A stretch of 64,000 bases of DNA from Elephas maximus indicus (lineage: Eukaryota > Chordata > Mammalia > Proboscidea > Elephantidae): assembly GCF_024166365.1 (NCBI RefSeq), contig NC_064834.1, positions 54,850,001 through 54,914,000 of the forward strand. The letters are read 5' to 3'. The notes under the pieces were generated by a model. The model had not been told where the DNA came from, did no database searches, and saw nothing but the letters and a program-made list of their open reading frames with translations. Shown here in pieces: positions 9,838-23,400 of the stretch. Made by a program: the position numbers and the translations under genes. Position 1 is the stretch's first letter. Each line of letters begins with the position of its first letter.

Positions 9838-12800
9838 GAGACCCAAACATGGCAACCCTGGAAGAAAGTTTCCCCCGAGGGGGTACAAGAAAGGCCCACA
9901 AATCAGAGAAAGCTTTCCAGCAGTCAGTTGAACAAGACAACTTATTCGATGTAAGTGGTGTGCTTATTTGGTGAGAATCACTGAAGCTTTCTCTCTAGTG
10001 TCCTTATGAAGAATGAGTTTTGCTTGAGAATGTGTTATTTTCCAAGTTTATATTTTTTAAAGTCCACTTTTGCAAGTTAAACTTGTTAGAGAGGCCATAC
10101 TACCATGAGTATGTTTCCTTTGAAGCACTGCATTTAGTGAAGTTACATTGCTTCTTAGTCTTAGGAACTGCCTACTTTGTTGATTAAAGATGGAGAGAAA
10201 GTGGTTTGGTCATTGCATTTTTGAATGTGGTCCTTGCCGTGTATAACAGTGATACCCATAATTTGCATTAGCATCCATGGTGTTCAGCTAGAATAGCCTA
10301 CCCTCTAAATGCTAGAGGGAATGAAACTAACATTTGAGTGTGTGGCCTTATGCCTGTGTTGTGTAATCTTTCCAACTATATTGTGAAGTAGAGATTGCCA
10401 TTCCATGATGAGGAACGGAGGCTCAGAGAGGTTATATAATTTAGCTGAAACCACACAGCTTGTTATGGTGGCATCCAGAGTTTACCTTGGGTCTCTGTGA
10501 TGCTAAACTTCCATTTCCATGCACTGTTCCACATTACTTCTAATGCTGGGAAACACCAGAGTTCCTCCAGTCAAAGGATGAAATGAAGAATGCTGGAGAA
10601 AAGGGGCTTTTGAGAACACAGAGGCTAGACCTTGGGTTAAAGGGAGCATTGTGGGTAGAATGGAAGAGTCTGGATTGAAGCAGGAATTGAGGGGCATGTA
10701 GGAGTGGGTTGGGGTGGAGTGGAGGAGTATACAAAGCAAGGTAATAGATGACCTGAAATTGGAGGGAAAGGCCAAGGTTACTACTTTTCCTTCTTTTGGG
10801 TCTTTGTGGGGCTCTCCCCTCCCTTTTTTAGATTACTACTGAAGAAGAATCCACCAAACGGAAAAAGAGCCAGAAAGGGCCAGCAAAGACGAAAAAGTTG
10901 AAAATCGAAAAGAGAGAAAACATCAAGCTTGTAAAAGAGAAGTTTGAAATCCTTACTGTTGAGGTTTGTTAAAATTTGTTTTTTCTTTAAATAGACTACC
11001 TCAGTTGCTTAAGTTTGTGTATGTTTTTCCTTCTTTCTCTCCTTTCCTTCCTTTTATTTTTGTCTATGGAGTCTCTTGCAGCTGGTGCATTATTTTCTTC
11101 AGTTATTAATCACCACCTGGGGTCATGTTTTTTCTGTTTTTTTTTTTTATTGTGCTTTAAGTGCAAGTTTACAAATCAAGGCAGTCTCTCATACAAAAAT
11201 CATGCTTTTTCTTAGCAATGTAGCACACAGAATCCCTGATTAGGCTTTGTGTCCTCATGGAACTTGTGGCTTGATAATGTCAATGTCTTAATAGATTCAC
11301 AGAAGTTAGGACTGGCAATAGGTGTAGCATATAGCGTATATTAGTATATAAAAACATACAAATATATAGTGTATAATAATTGCTAATTCAACCCTTACAT
11401 TTTATAGATGTGGAAATTATCTCAGGGAAGTAAAGTGGTCTTATTATATTTCTTAATACTTTAGATTATAATCATGATGTATGTTAGTTGTAAAAAAAAA
11501 AAAATCAAATTATTCTGATAGAAAAGAAGCTAGAATTGTACCAGATTCAGATTTAGCCTGCAGGAATATTCTCTTGGTTCTATATGACGACTGACAAAAA
11601 ATTGTTTAACTTTATGCCAACATCAGAAAACTAAGAGATTTCACATAAAAGTGTGATTTCTCGTTTCTCATGTCATATGAAAGAGCTGACAACACAAAGC
11701 CTGTGTTCCCTCCTATTTATGGTCACATGGAGCTGAGTAGCGTTGCACTGTTTAGACGCGGTGCACACACTCCAGACTGTATTTTCTCCACTGCTTCCCT
11801 GATTGTGTTGCCTGCCAGCTGCCTGCCATTTGAATTTGGGTTGCTTGGAATAAAGCAAAAAGTAAAAGTACCTTCTAGTACCCCCGTTCTGTTATAACAT
11901 TGTTGTGTAATCTAGACCTTTTACAGTGCTTAATCAGATGTTTCATGTGTGCGTTGACATATATAAAACCCATTCCTGTTGGGTCAATTCCAGCTCACAG
12001 TGACCCTATAGGACAAGTGGAACTGCCCCATAGGATTTCCAAGGCTGTAATCTTTAGACTGCCACATCTTTCTCCCGTGTATCGAACCACCAGCCTTTCA
12101 GTTAGCAGCCAAGCACGTAACTACTGTGCCACCAGAGCTCCCTACTGACATGTATACATGTGTGTGTTTCATCTCTTTTATGAAATTCCTGTAGCCTTTA
12201 TGTCAGAGTTGGTATTAGAAGTCAGAACCCCTAACCTCCCAATCATTGTTCTCTTCCTTATTGTACACATTTCCCTTTGTCTCCTCTAGACTCTCTGTGA
12301 GGGGATGCGGATTTTGGGTTGCGTGAAAGAGGTCAGTGACCTGGAACTGGTGATTAGTCTCCCCAATGGCCTCAAGGGTTTTGTGCAAGTGACTGAGATC
12401 TGTGATGCCTACACCAAAAAGCTGAACGAGCAGGTGGCACAAGAAGAACCTCTGAAGGTATGGAAAACCTGGGTGAGATCTGTGACTGGAAGTAAGTGGT
12501 ACACAAATAGATGTAAAATTACAACTTGGCAAAGTGCTAAAAAGGAAAGGTACGAGGTGCCGTGAGAGTTTATTACAATAAAGAGATATTAAGGAGTCCT
12601 AAAGGAGCCCTGATGACACAGTGGCTAAGTACTCGGCTGCTAACCAAAAGGTTGGCATTTTAACCCACCAGCCGCTCCACAGGAAAAAGGTGTAGCAGTC
12701 TGCTTTTGTAAAGATTTATGGCTTTAGAAACCCTTCGGGGGCAGTTCTACTCTGTTCTATAGGGTCACTGTGGTCGGAATCTACTTGACGGCAGTGGGTT

Positions 12801-15800
12801 TGGTTTAAGGATCCCTGGTGACGCAGTGTTTCAGCACTCAACTGCTAACCTAAAGGATAATGGTTTCAACCCACCCAGTTGCTCTGCCGGGAAGGATCTC
12901 GTGATCTGCTCCCGTAAAGATTACAGCCTAGAAAACCGTATGGGGCAGTTCTACTCTGTCACATGGGGTTGCTGCGGGTTGAGAATTGACTCAACGGTAC
13001 CCAACGACTTAGTCCAGGGAGCCAGGAAGACTGCCATGAAGTGATGCTTGAGCTGAGATCTGAAGAATGAACATTTATTAGATAAAGGAGGAAGGGAGTT
13101 CAGGCCGATGGAGCTGGGTATGTAGCAGAGAGAAGGCTAGTATGGCTAGAGCAGAGAGAGCAAGGAGGGGTGGTATGAGATGGGGTTGAGAGCTAGGTAG
13201 AGTCCAGACCACGCATAATTTTGTAGACAATGTTAAGGATTGATTTTTGATTCTATAGTCAGTAGGAAGCTCTTGGAATGTTCTCACTGGGGTGCGTGGC
13301 ACATCGACAGCATAGCACATGGATTGGAAAGGCATGACTAGTTGCCTAGAAACTGGTTAGGAGGCTATAGTAGTAGTCCAGGCTCTGAGAACGATGGAGT
13401 GTGGATTCAGGAGATAGCAAGGACTGAGGAAGTAAAGTCAGTACTTGGAGTTTGATTGGGTGTAGGCAGTGAAACAGAGGGAATTGTCCAGGATGAGTCC
13501 TAGGTTTCTGTTCTGCATGACTTAACAGTACGTAATTCATCCTGAGATCAGGAGAAATGATTATGATTTTTGATTTTTTGATATGTTGGGTTGGAGATAA
13601 AGTTATATGATTCTGGAACTCACAGAAATCTGGGCAGAAGACATAAATGCGTGAGACTTCTTTTTATAGGTGGTAGTTGAACCTATGAAGGGAGAACAAG
13701 TTGATTGAAGGTAATGAATAGAGTGGGAAGAGACTAAAGGGTTGAACCTGTAACAAATATTGAGTTTAATTGCTGATTAAACCAAACCAAACCCATTGCG
13801 GTTGAGTTGATTCTGACTCATAGCCACCCTATAGGACAGGATAGAACTGCCCCATAGGGTTTCCAAGGAGTGGCTGGTGGATTCAAACTGCCGACCTTAG
13901 GGTTCGCAGCCTGAGCTCTTAACCACTGCACCACCAGGGCTTCTAATTGCTGAGTAGATGGTGTGTGTCTGTCAAAGGAACCAGAAGGAACCAAAAATAC
14001 AGAGAAAACCAAACCAAACCCCTTGTTGTTGAGTTGATTCCGACTCCTAGCAACCCTATAGAAGAATGCTGTAAATAACGGGCTTTGGAAGCCAGAGGAG
14101 GAAATATTTAAAGAAGGAAGAAGTGGTCAACAGTGTCAACAGATGTTTTTTAAAAGTGAGAGAAGGACTGTGAAACAGACCGTTGGATTTAGCGACGTGA
14201 AGATCGTTGGTGACTTTATTGGGAGATAGTAAGTGAGGAGGGTGAAAACCAGACTGGAGGGAGCCAAAGAGCAAGTAGAAGAAAAAATGGAGACTATAAA
14301 TATAGACAACTCTTTTGACAAGTCATTTTATGTTTGCCCATTAATACGGGGATATTTGGAGCATTATGCTGAAATTCAAGACTGTGACTTGGCTACAGAC
14401 CAAACTTTCTCTGTGGGAGAGCAGTGACTGAATTTCTCCTTCTCCATTTACTGTTTGGATCCTGAGGTTGAGAGACCACTGAGGCAACGCAGGGCATTGC
14501 ATCCTTGGTTCAGGGGAAGGGTACATATCAGGTCTTTCTCATTTGTGTTATGCAGGATCTGGTCCGCTTGCCTGAGCTTTTCTCACCTGGGATGCTGGTG
14601 AGATGTGTGGTGAGCAGTGTGGGCATCACGGAGAAGGGCAAAAAGAGTGTCAAGCTGTCTCTGAACCCCAGGAATGTCAATGGAGTGCTGAGTGCTGAGG
14701 CCCTGAAGCCTGGCATGGTGAGTATCTGCGGGCAGGGAATAGGAGCAGGCAACATGCCTTCTCCCTGCCCTACCTGCTGGTGAGTGTGATCTTAGTCCAC
14801 CTTTTATTTTCAGCCTGGGCCTTTTCCTGGAGGGAGGGTCTCCAGGATACTTAGTGGAAGTTGAAGACTTGAACCTAAGCCTAATTATATCTCCTTGGAG
14901 GGAAGAAGGGGAAAGTCCAGGATTAACTGGTGGCAAAGAAAAATGCCTGCAGGGAGCCTTAGCAGAGGATTTGGCTAGTGGCAAAAAGGAATTCCTCTTT
15001 AGTGCCTTACTTGTCAACACTTCTTCATAGATTAAGTCTTTTTTCAAAGGCTATCTGGTATTTGTATAGAGTGGTCGAAGACTGCTCCCTTGAGAGCAGA
15101 AGACAGGGTTGTTGTTGTTGTTAGGTGCCATTGAGTTGATTCTGACTCATAGCAACCCTATGCCCAACAGAACGAAATGCTGCCTGGTCCTGAGCCATCC
15201 TTACAATCGTTATGCTTGAGCTCATTGTCACAGCCACTGTTGTCAGTCCACCTTGTTGAGGGTCTTCCTCTTTTTCGCTGACCCTGTACTCTGCCACGCA
15301 TGATGTCCTTCTCCAGGGACTGATCCCTCCTGACAACATGTCCAAAGTATATGTAAGACACAGTCTCGCCATCCTTGCTTCTAAGGAGCATTCTGGTTGT
15401 ACTTTTCTAAGACAAATTTATTTGTTCTTTTGGCAGTCCATGGTATATTCAATATTCTTCGCCAGGGTAGAGAGGGCAATTAGTCTATCAGCTGTTTTAA
15501 TGGATATCCTGCTACTTCATGTGCAGTCCTATGGAGATTCAGAAGTTAGTCCTAGCTTGGAATCATCAAGTCCAACAGGTACAAAACAGTAAACTATAGT
15601 CATGTGAGTACTGTTACAGTTAAGAGGAAGGAGATCAGCATGATCTTGTAATGTTTGGCCAGAAACAGTGGGATTTGGGATGAACCCTAAAAGTTGGGTA
15701 GGATTTAGTTGGGCAGAAAAAAAACTATTGTCATCGAGTTGATTCCAACTCACAGCAACCCTATAGGACAGAGTAGAACTGCCCCATAGGGTTTCCACGG

Positions 15801-17488
15801 AGCGCCTGGTGGATTAGAACTGTGACCTTTTGGTTAGCAGCTGTAGCACTTAACCACTACACCACCAGAGTTTCCTAGCTGGGCAGAGAGAGGAATTTAA
15901 GCCAATTTTCTGGAAATAAACAAGTGTTGAGAGCCTGCTGTATGGTGGGTGCTAGTTTAGGCACTTAGTGATTAAATTCTCATAGCAGTCCTGTGACGCT
16001 CTTGTTCGTTTGAGAAAAGGGACTCAGTAAGTTTTAAGTGACCTATCAAAGTCCATATAGTTAGTGTCACAGTCAGATTGGAACACCACACTGCTTTCCG
16101 TGATGTGTAAGGGAGGTTGGCCAGATTTTTCTGATGTCTTAGAGGTGCTTAGAGAAGACATGATGAGATCTAGAAGGGTAGTTCTGGATTCTGTAGTTAG
16201 TGCTGGGTCTGGCAGTGACCTTGCAGGCCACTGGTTCATCTCTTTCTGTATAGCATAAAAGTTTTTTCTATCTTTTGAAAATTCTCCAAGGGAGAGGGCC
16301 CTCTCTGTCATTATTCAACTGTGTATAACATTCCCCTAGTCTAGAAACTTTTAAGCCCTGAGAGAATTAAAGTTGATGTGGGTAGGGGGGAGCCCTCGTG
16401 GTGCAGTGGTTAAGAGCTCGGCTGCTAACCAAAAGGTCGGCAGTTCGAATCCACCAGCTGCTCACTGGAAACCCTATGGGGTAGCCCTACTCCGTCCTGT
16501 AGCGTTGCTAAGAGTTGGAATCAACTTGACAGCGGTGGCTTTGGTTTTACGGATGGGTAAGGGACAGTGTGTTGAGATTAACAGTGGCAGCATTCACGTT
16601 AGGAAGTAAACGTTTGGTTGTGTGTCTTCTTACTTTTGATTTTTGAACTTATGAGAATGCTGTCTCCTCCCGTAGCTGCTCACAGGCACTGTGTCCAGCC
16701 TGGAAGACCATGGCTACTTAGTAGACATTGGTGTAAGTGGGAACAGAGCTTTTCTGCCACTGCAGAAAGCCCAGGAGGACACGCGACAGAAGAACAAAGG
16801 TAAGGGGGAAAAGAGGGGCCAGTATGTAGTAGTGGGGTAGTTCATGTAGGGATAATATTTAAGTGACACTTTGGTGAGTCAGGTGAGGAATGGTGACCCT
16901 GAAGGCTGTTTGGCTTTGGTAAAATCTGCAGTTGATCCTAGCCATTAGGCAAAAGAAGATGTGTGAAGGGCAGAGAGTGGCAGGCTCTCCCTAAGGTCTG
17001 ATGGACCAGTTTCAGTTTTTCTCACCCAGAAGATTCCACTGAAATTTGGGCCCCCAGGACATCAGAGCCAGCACTCTTCTGGCTTGTTGGGATTTTCATA
17101 ACTTTGTGGGGTACTTGACTCCAGATCATTTAGGGCAACTTCACTCCTTTCTTGTAATTGGCCCCTTAGAGATTGAAAATACGAGGAGTATTAGATGACA
17201 ACAAGGTAACTAAGCCATGAATCTCTTCAGTTATTGATTGGGCCCAGGTTAACGGTCCTTCTCATAGAGGTATTTTTCCTTTTGGGGGCCGGGTTCGGGC
17301 TTCCAGGTGCTAAACTGAAGGTGGGTCAGTACCTGAACTGTGTCGTTGAAGAGGTGAAAAGCAGTGGAGGAGTTGTTAGTCTGTCTGTTGGTCATTCAGA
17401 AGTTTCTACCGCCATTGCTACTGAGGAGCAAAACTGGACCCTTAATAACTTGCTACCAGGGCTGGTGGTCAAAGGCCAAGTGCAGAAG
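9838..17488 (+). CDS. PDCD11: PDCD11 exons 2-7: basic N terminus and first S1 domains
   Basis: Exons are 9838-9950 (ATG at 9849), 10832-10963, 12290-12457, 14556-14717, 16676-16799 and 17307-17488. Exon 3 is Lys-rich ([17 protein letters not shown]), a likely nucleolar localisation signal. S1 domain 1 starts in exon 4 ([19 protein letters not shown]) and ends in exon 5 ([13 protein letters not shown]). S1 domain 2 starts at [19 protein letters not shown] in exon 6 and runs into exon 7 ([12 protein letters not shown]). S1 domain 3 opens at [13 protein letters not shown]. Phases 0,0,0,0,1,0 are consistent across junctions. Confidence 0.95.
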
Positions 17489-20400
17489 GTAAGCTGTTCA
17501 TTGCTACTACTGTTTTCTAAAATACAAGTAACCTTCACTGAGGTAGGATGTATGCATGCTCTGTAGCTGCACTGTCCGGTGGGTTAGCCGCTAGTCACCT
17601 GTGGCTCTTGAGTGCCTGAAATATAGCTGTGCTGCATGTTGTAATAGTATTTTAAATATATTGGTGTCTTAGTCGTCTAATACTGCTGTAACAGAAATAC
17701 CACAAGTGAATGGCTTCAACAAAGAGAAATTTATTCTCTCTACAGTTTAGGAGGCTGGACGTCCAAATTCAGGGCACCAGCTCCTGTAGAAGGTTTTCTC
17801 TCTGTCAGTTCTGGGGGAAGGTCATTGTCATTAATCTTCCACTGGTCTAGGAGTTTCTCATCACAGGGGCTCTGGGCCCAAAGGACGTGCTCACTTCCGG
17901 GTTCTTTATTCTTGGTGGTAGGAGGTCTCTCTCCCCTCTGCTCAGCTCTCTCTTTTATATCTCAGAAGAGATTGACACCTAATTCTGTAGATTGTGTCCT
18001 GCCTCATTAAAATAACTGCCTCTGATCCTGCTTCATTAACTTCATTCTGCTGCCATCAAGTGGATTGCTACTCCATAGTAGAGGGTAGGATTTATAACAC
18101 AGAGGACAATTACATCACACCACAAAGTAGAGGACTACCACACAATACTGGAAATCATGGCCTAACAAATTTGGCACACACTTGGGGAACACAGTTCAAT
18201 CCATAACAACTGGGTTAAGTGAAGTACATTATTAAAATAAATTTCATCACTTTCCGTGTAGTTTTAAAAAATGTGGCTGCTAGAAAACCTAAACTTACAC
18301 ATGTAGCTTGTGTTATATTTCTTTTGCACAGTGGGGATCTAAAAGGTCAAATGGCATTAAAAGCCCTATAATGAGGAGCTGTCTCACCTCTCCTAACCCT
18401 TATCTTTTAACTATTTTAGCTGACCTTTTAAATTTGACCTTTATATTGCTAAGTAGTGTGGTACTGGTGGTATCTCTTGATTTATCAATTTTAGGCATTG
18501 AGTTTTAACTTTTTGTCAAAGTAGATGAGGATTTGGTTCTTTCAATCGTCCCTTCCCATCCCCCCTCCTTGACTCTATCCATGTCATTAAAGTCAACTCT
18601 ACTTTGAGGAGGCAGCTCTTCCCCAGTTGTATATTGAGTGCCTTCCAACTTGAGGGGCTCATCTTCCGGCACTATATCAGACAGTGTTCTGCTGCTATTC
18701 ATAAGGTTTTCTCTGGCTAATTCTTTTCAAAAGTAGACTGCCGGGTCCTTTATTCCTAGTCTGTCTTAGTTTGGAAGCTCAGCTGAAACCTGTCCGCCAT
18801 GGGTGATCCTGCTAATATTTGAATATTGGTGGCCTAGCTTCCAGCATCACAGCAACACACAAGCCCCCGCAGTACGACAAACTGACAGATGTGTGGGGGT
18901 TCAACATAAGTATTTTATAAAAAAAAAAATTTTTTTTTATAAAATACTTATGTTGAACCCCCACACATCTGTCAGTATATTATAATTTTGCTTAATAAGC
19001 AGAGTTTAAATTATTATGACTGAATACTGCTAAGCTAGGTAATAGAACTTTTTACTGTGGCAAAATACACATAACATAAAATTTACCATCTTAAATGTTT
19101 TTATGTGTACAATTCAGTAGCATTAAGTACATTCGCAATACTGTGCAACCATCCCATTGTCTGTTTCTAGAATTTTTTCATCAGCCCAAATAGAAACTCT
19201 GTTATAACTGTTTCTTGAGCAACTTCTTTTTTTCTTTTGGAGTTGATAATCAGCTTTGTTTTTGTCGTTTGTTAAATTCTTTACCTATCTGTCACAAACA
19301 GTTTAGGTTTAGTGAGCCACTCTTTATCAGTACTGGAAATGGTGGGAACCCTCTTGAAATCTAAGTTCCCGGGCACCAGCCAAAGGCCAACCTTGTAAGC
19401 AGACCCTTCTGAGGATCATAGTCTCAGGCCTGCTGTATTAACTCTTCTCTGCATACCTAGCAGACCTGAAAATATCTTTATTCTTTTCTCACGTGTAATT
19501 GGTAGTTAAGTGGGTATAGAATTCTAGGTCAAAATAACTCATTCAGAATTTTGAAACCATTGCTTCATTATCTTATGACCTCTGTTGCTATTGAAAAATC
19601 TGATGTTATTTTGATTTCTTTTCCTTTGCATATGTTTTTTTCATTAGAGTTTAAGGATTTTGTTTACTTCTTCTGTTTTGAAATTTTATGATATACCTAG
19701 GAGTGGAATTGCTGGGTCATATGGTAACTCTGTGTTTAACTTTTGGAGGAACTGCCAAACTGTTTTCCAAAGTGGCTCTACTGCTTTACCTTCCCACGAG
19801 CAATGCATGAGGGTACCAGTTTCTCCACATTCTCACCAGCACTTGTTATTATCCACCCTTATTATAGCCATCCTAGTGGGTATGATTATGAATTCTCATT
19901 TTGAGTTGTGCCACCTCAGCAAATGAAGGTTCGAAAAGTTTAACTGCATCTATATCGTTAAGGTCTGCTCTACTTTGAGGAGACAGCTCTTCCCCTGTCA
20001 TATTTTGAATGCCTTTTAACTTGAGGGGTTCATCTTCCAGTGCTATACCAGACAGTGTTCTGCTACTATTCATAAGGTTTTCACTGGCCAATTTTTTCAA
20101 AAGTAGACCACCAGGCCCTTCTTTCTAGTCTATCTTAGTCTGGAAGCTCTGTCGAAACCTGCCCACCATGAGTGACACTGCTGGTATTTGAAATACAGGT
20201 GTCATAGCTTCCAGCATCACAGCACGATGGAAGCCACCACAATACAACAAACTGGCAGACTCATGGGGAAAAAATGAAACTGTGTCATGAAGAAAGCAAA
20301 AGGTTATTAAAAAGGCAGGAAAGAGAGAAAAGACCAAATGGATGTCAGAAGATGCTCTGAAACTTAACTCTTGAACATCAGATAGCTAAAGTGAATGGAA

Positions 20401-23400
20401 GAAATGATGACGTATAAGAGCTGAACAGGAGATTTCAAAGGGTGGCTCGAGAAGACAAAGTATTATAATGAAATGTGCAAAGACTTGGAGTTAGAAAACC
20501 AAAAGGGAAGAATATGCTCAGCATTTCTCAAGCTGAAAGAACTGAAGAAAAAAATTCAAGCCTCGAGTTGCAGTATTTGAAGGAGTCTATGGGGAAAATA
20601 GTGAATGACCCAGGAAGCATCAAAAGAAGATGGAAGGAATGTGTAGAGTCACTATACCAAAAAGAATTGGTTGACGTTCAGCCATTTGAGGAGGTAGCAT
20701 ATGATGAAGAACAGATGGTACTGAAGGAAGAAGTCCAAGCTGCGCCGAAGGGAATGGTGAAAAACAAGGCTCCAGGAATTGACGGAGTACCAGTTGAGAT
20801 GTTTCAACAAATCGATACAGTGCTGGAGGTGCTTACTCACCTATGTCAAATTTGGAAGACAGCTTCCTGGCCAACTGAGTGGACGAGATCCATATTTGTG
20901 CCCATTCCGAAGAAAGATGATCCAACAAAATATGTAAATTATCAGACAGTATCATTAATATCACACACAAGTAAATTTTTTTCTCAAGAAATTTTATTGT
21001 GCTTTAAGTGAAAGTTTACAAATGAAGCTGGACTCTCATACAAAAGTTTACAAACACCTTGCTATATATTCCTAATTGCTTTCCCCCTAATGAGACAGCA
21101 CACTCCTTCACTCTACTCTCTTTTCGTGTCCATTCAGCCAGCTTCTGACCCCCTCTACCCTCTCATCTCCCCTTCAGACAGGAGATGTCAGCATAGTCTC
21201 ATGTGTCTACTTGATCCAGGAAGCTCATTCTTCCCCAGTATCATTTTCTATCCCATAGTCCAGTCCAATCCCTGTCTGAAGAGTGGACTTTGGGAATGGT
21301 TCCTGTCTTGGGCTAACAGAAAGTCTGGGGACCATGACCTCCGGGGTCCTTCTAGTCCCAGTCAGACCATTAAGCCTGCTCTTTGTGCAAGAATTTGGGG
21401 TCTGCCTCCCACTGCTCTCCTGCTCCCTTTAGGGGTTCTCTGTTGTGTTCCCTGTCAGGGCAGTCATCGGTTGTAGCTGGGCACCATGTAGTTTTTCCGG
21501 TCTCAGGCTAATGTAGTCTCTGCTTTATGTAGCCCTTTCTGCCTCTTGGGCTCATGATTACCTTGTGTCTTTGGTGTTCTTCATTCTCCTTTGATCCAGG
21601 TGGGTTGAGACCAATTGATACATCTTAGATGGCTGCTTGCTAGTGTTTAAGATGCCAGACGCCACTCTCCAAAGTGGGATGCAGAAGGTTTTCTTAATAG
21701 ATTTTATTATGCCACCTGACTTAGATATCCCCTGAAACCATGATCTCCAAACCCCTGTCCCTGCTACTCTGGCCTTTGAAGCATTCAGTTTATTCAGGAA
21801 ATTTCTTTGCTTTTGGTTTAATCCAGTTGTGCTGACTTCTCCTGTGTTGTCCGTTGTCTTTCCTTTCACCTGAAGTAGTTCTTATCCACTATCTAAATAG
21901 TGAAAACCCTCTCCCTCGCTCCCTCTCTACCCCCTCTCATAACCGTTACAGAATATCCTCTTCTCTGTTTAAACTATTTCTCGAGTTCTTATAATAGTGG
22001 CCTTTTACGATATTTGTCCTTTTGCAAGTGACTAATTTCACTCAGCATAAGGCCTTCCAGATTCCCCCATGTTATGAAATGTTTCACGGATTCATCATTG
22101 TTCTTTATCAATGCATGATATTCCATTGTGTGAATATACCGTAATTTATTTATCTGTTCATCTGTTGATGGGCACCTTGGTTGCTTCCATCTTTTTGCTA
22201 TTGTAAACAGTGCTGCAGTGAACATGGGTGTGCATATATCTGTTTGACACACAAGTAAAATTTTGATGAAGGTTATTCAAAAGCAGTTACAGCATTACAT
22301 TGTCAGGGAATTGTCAGAAGTTCAAGCCGGATTCAGAAGAGGAAGTGGGATGAAGGATATCATTGCTGATTTCAGGTGGATCTTGGCTAAAAGCAGAGAA
22401 TAACAGAAAGATGTTTACCTGTATTTTATTGACTATGAAAAGGCATTCGACTCTTTGGATCGTAACAAATCACGGATAACATTGTGAAGAATGAAAATTC
22501 CAGAACACTTAATTGTGGTAATGATGAACCTGTACATAGATCAAGAGGCAGTCGTTTGAACAGAATAAAGGAATACTATATGGTTTAAAATCAAGAAAGG
22601 TGTGTGTTAGGTGTATCCTTTCACCGTATTCATTCAATCCGTATGCTGAACAAATATTCCGAAAAGCTTGAACCTAGGAGAAGAATGCAGCATCAGGATT
22701 GGAGGAAGACTCATTATCAACCTGTGATATGAAGATGACACAGCCTTGCTTGCTGAAAGTGGAGAGGACTTGAAGCACTTACTGATTAAGATCAAAGACT
22801 GCAGCCTTCAGTATGGATTACACCTCTAAAGAAAACAAAAATCCTGACAACTGGACCAATATGCAACATCATGATAAATGAAGAAAATATTGAAATTGTC
22901 AAGGATTTCATTTTACTTCCATCCACAGTCAACACCCATGGAAGCAGCAGTCAAGAAATCAAAAGATGCGTTGCATTAGTCAAATCGGCTGCAAAAGACC
23001 TCTTTATACTGTTAAAAAGCAAAGCTGTTACTTCGAGGACTAAGGTGCGCCTGACCTAAGCCATGGTATTTTCAGTTGCCTCTGAGCATGCGAAATCTGG
23101 ACAATGAATAAGGAAGACCAAAGAAGGGTTGACACCTTTGAATATGGTGTTGGTGAAGAATATACACCATGGACTGCCAGAAGGACAAACAAATCTGTCT
23201 TGGAAGTACAGCCAGAATGCTCCTCAGAAGCAAGAGACTTCGTCTCACGTACTTCGGATGTGTTATCAGGAGGGACCAGTCCCTGAAGAAGGATATCATG
23301 CTTGGTAAAGCAGAGGGTCAGTGAAAAAGAGGAAGACTCTCAAAGAGGTAGATTAACGCAGTGGCTGCAACCATGGGCTCAAGCATAATGATTGTGAGGA

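Noticed and set aside
16373-16609. AfroSINE heads as possible functional tRNA genes
   Set aside because: Only A/B-box-like tRNA ancestry remains, followed by the SINE body; no copy folds into an intact tRNA by eye.
21090-21476. Open frame of 128 codons on the + strand
   Set aside because: It is the antisense of the L1 3' region inside the RTE; the same sequence recurs in reverse at 38143-38532.
23072-23299. Minus-strand frame of 75 codons
   Set aside because: It is antisense to the degenerate C-terminal region of the RTE LINE.
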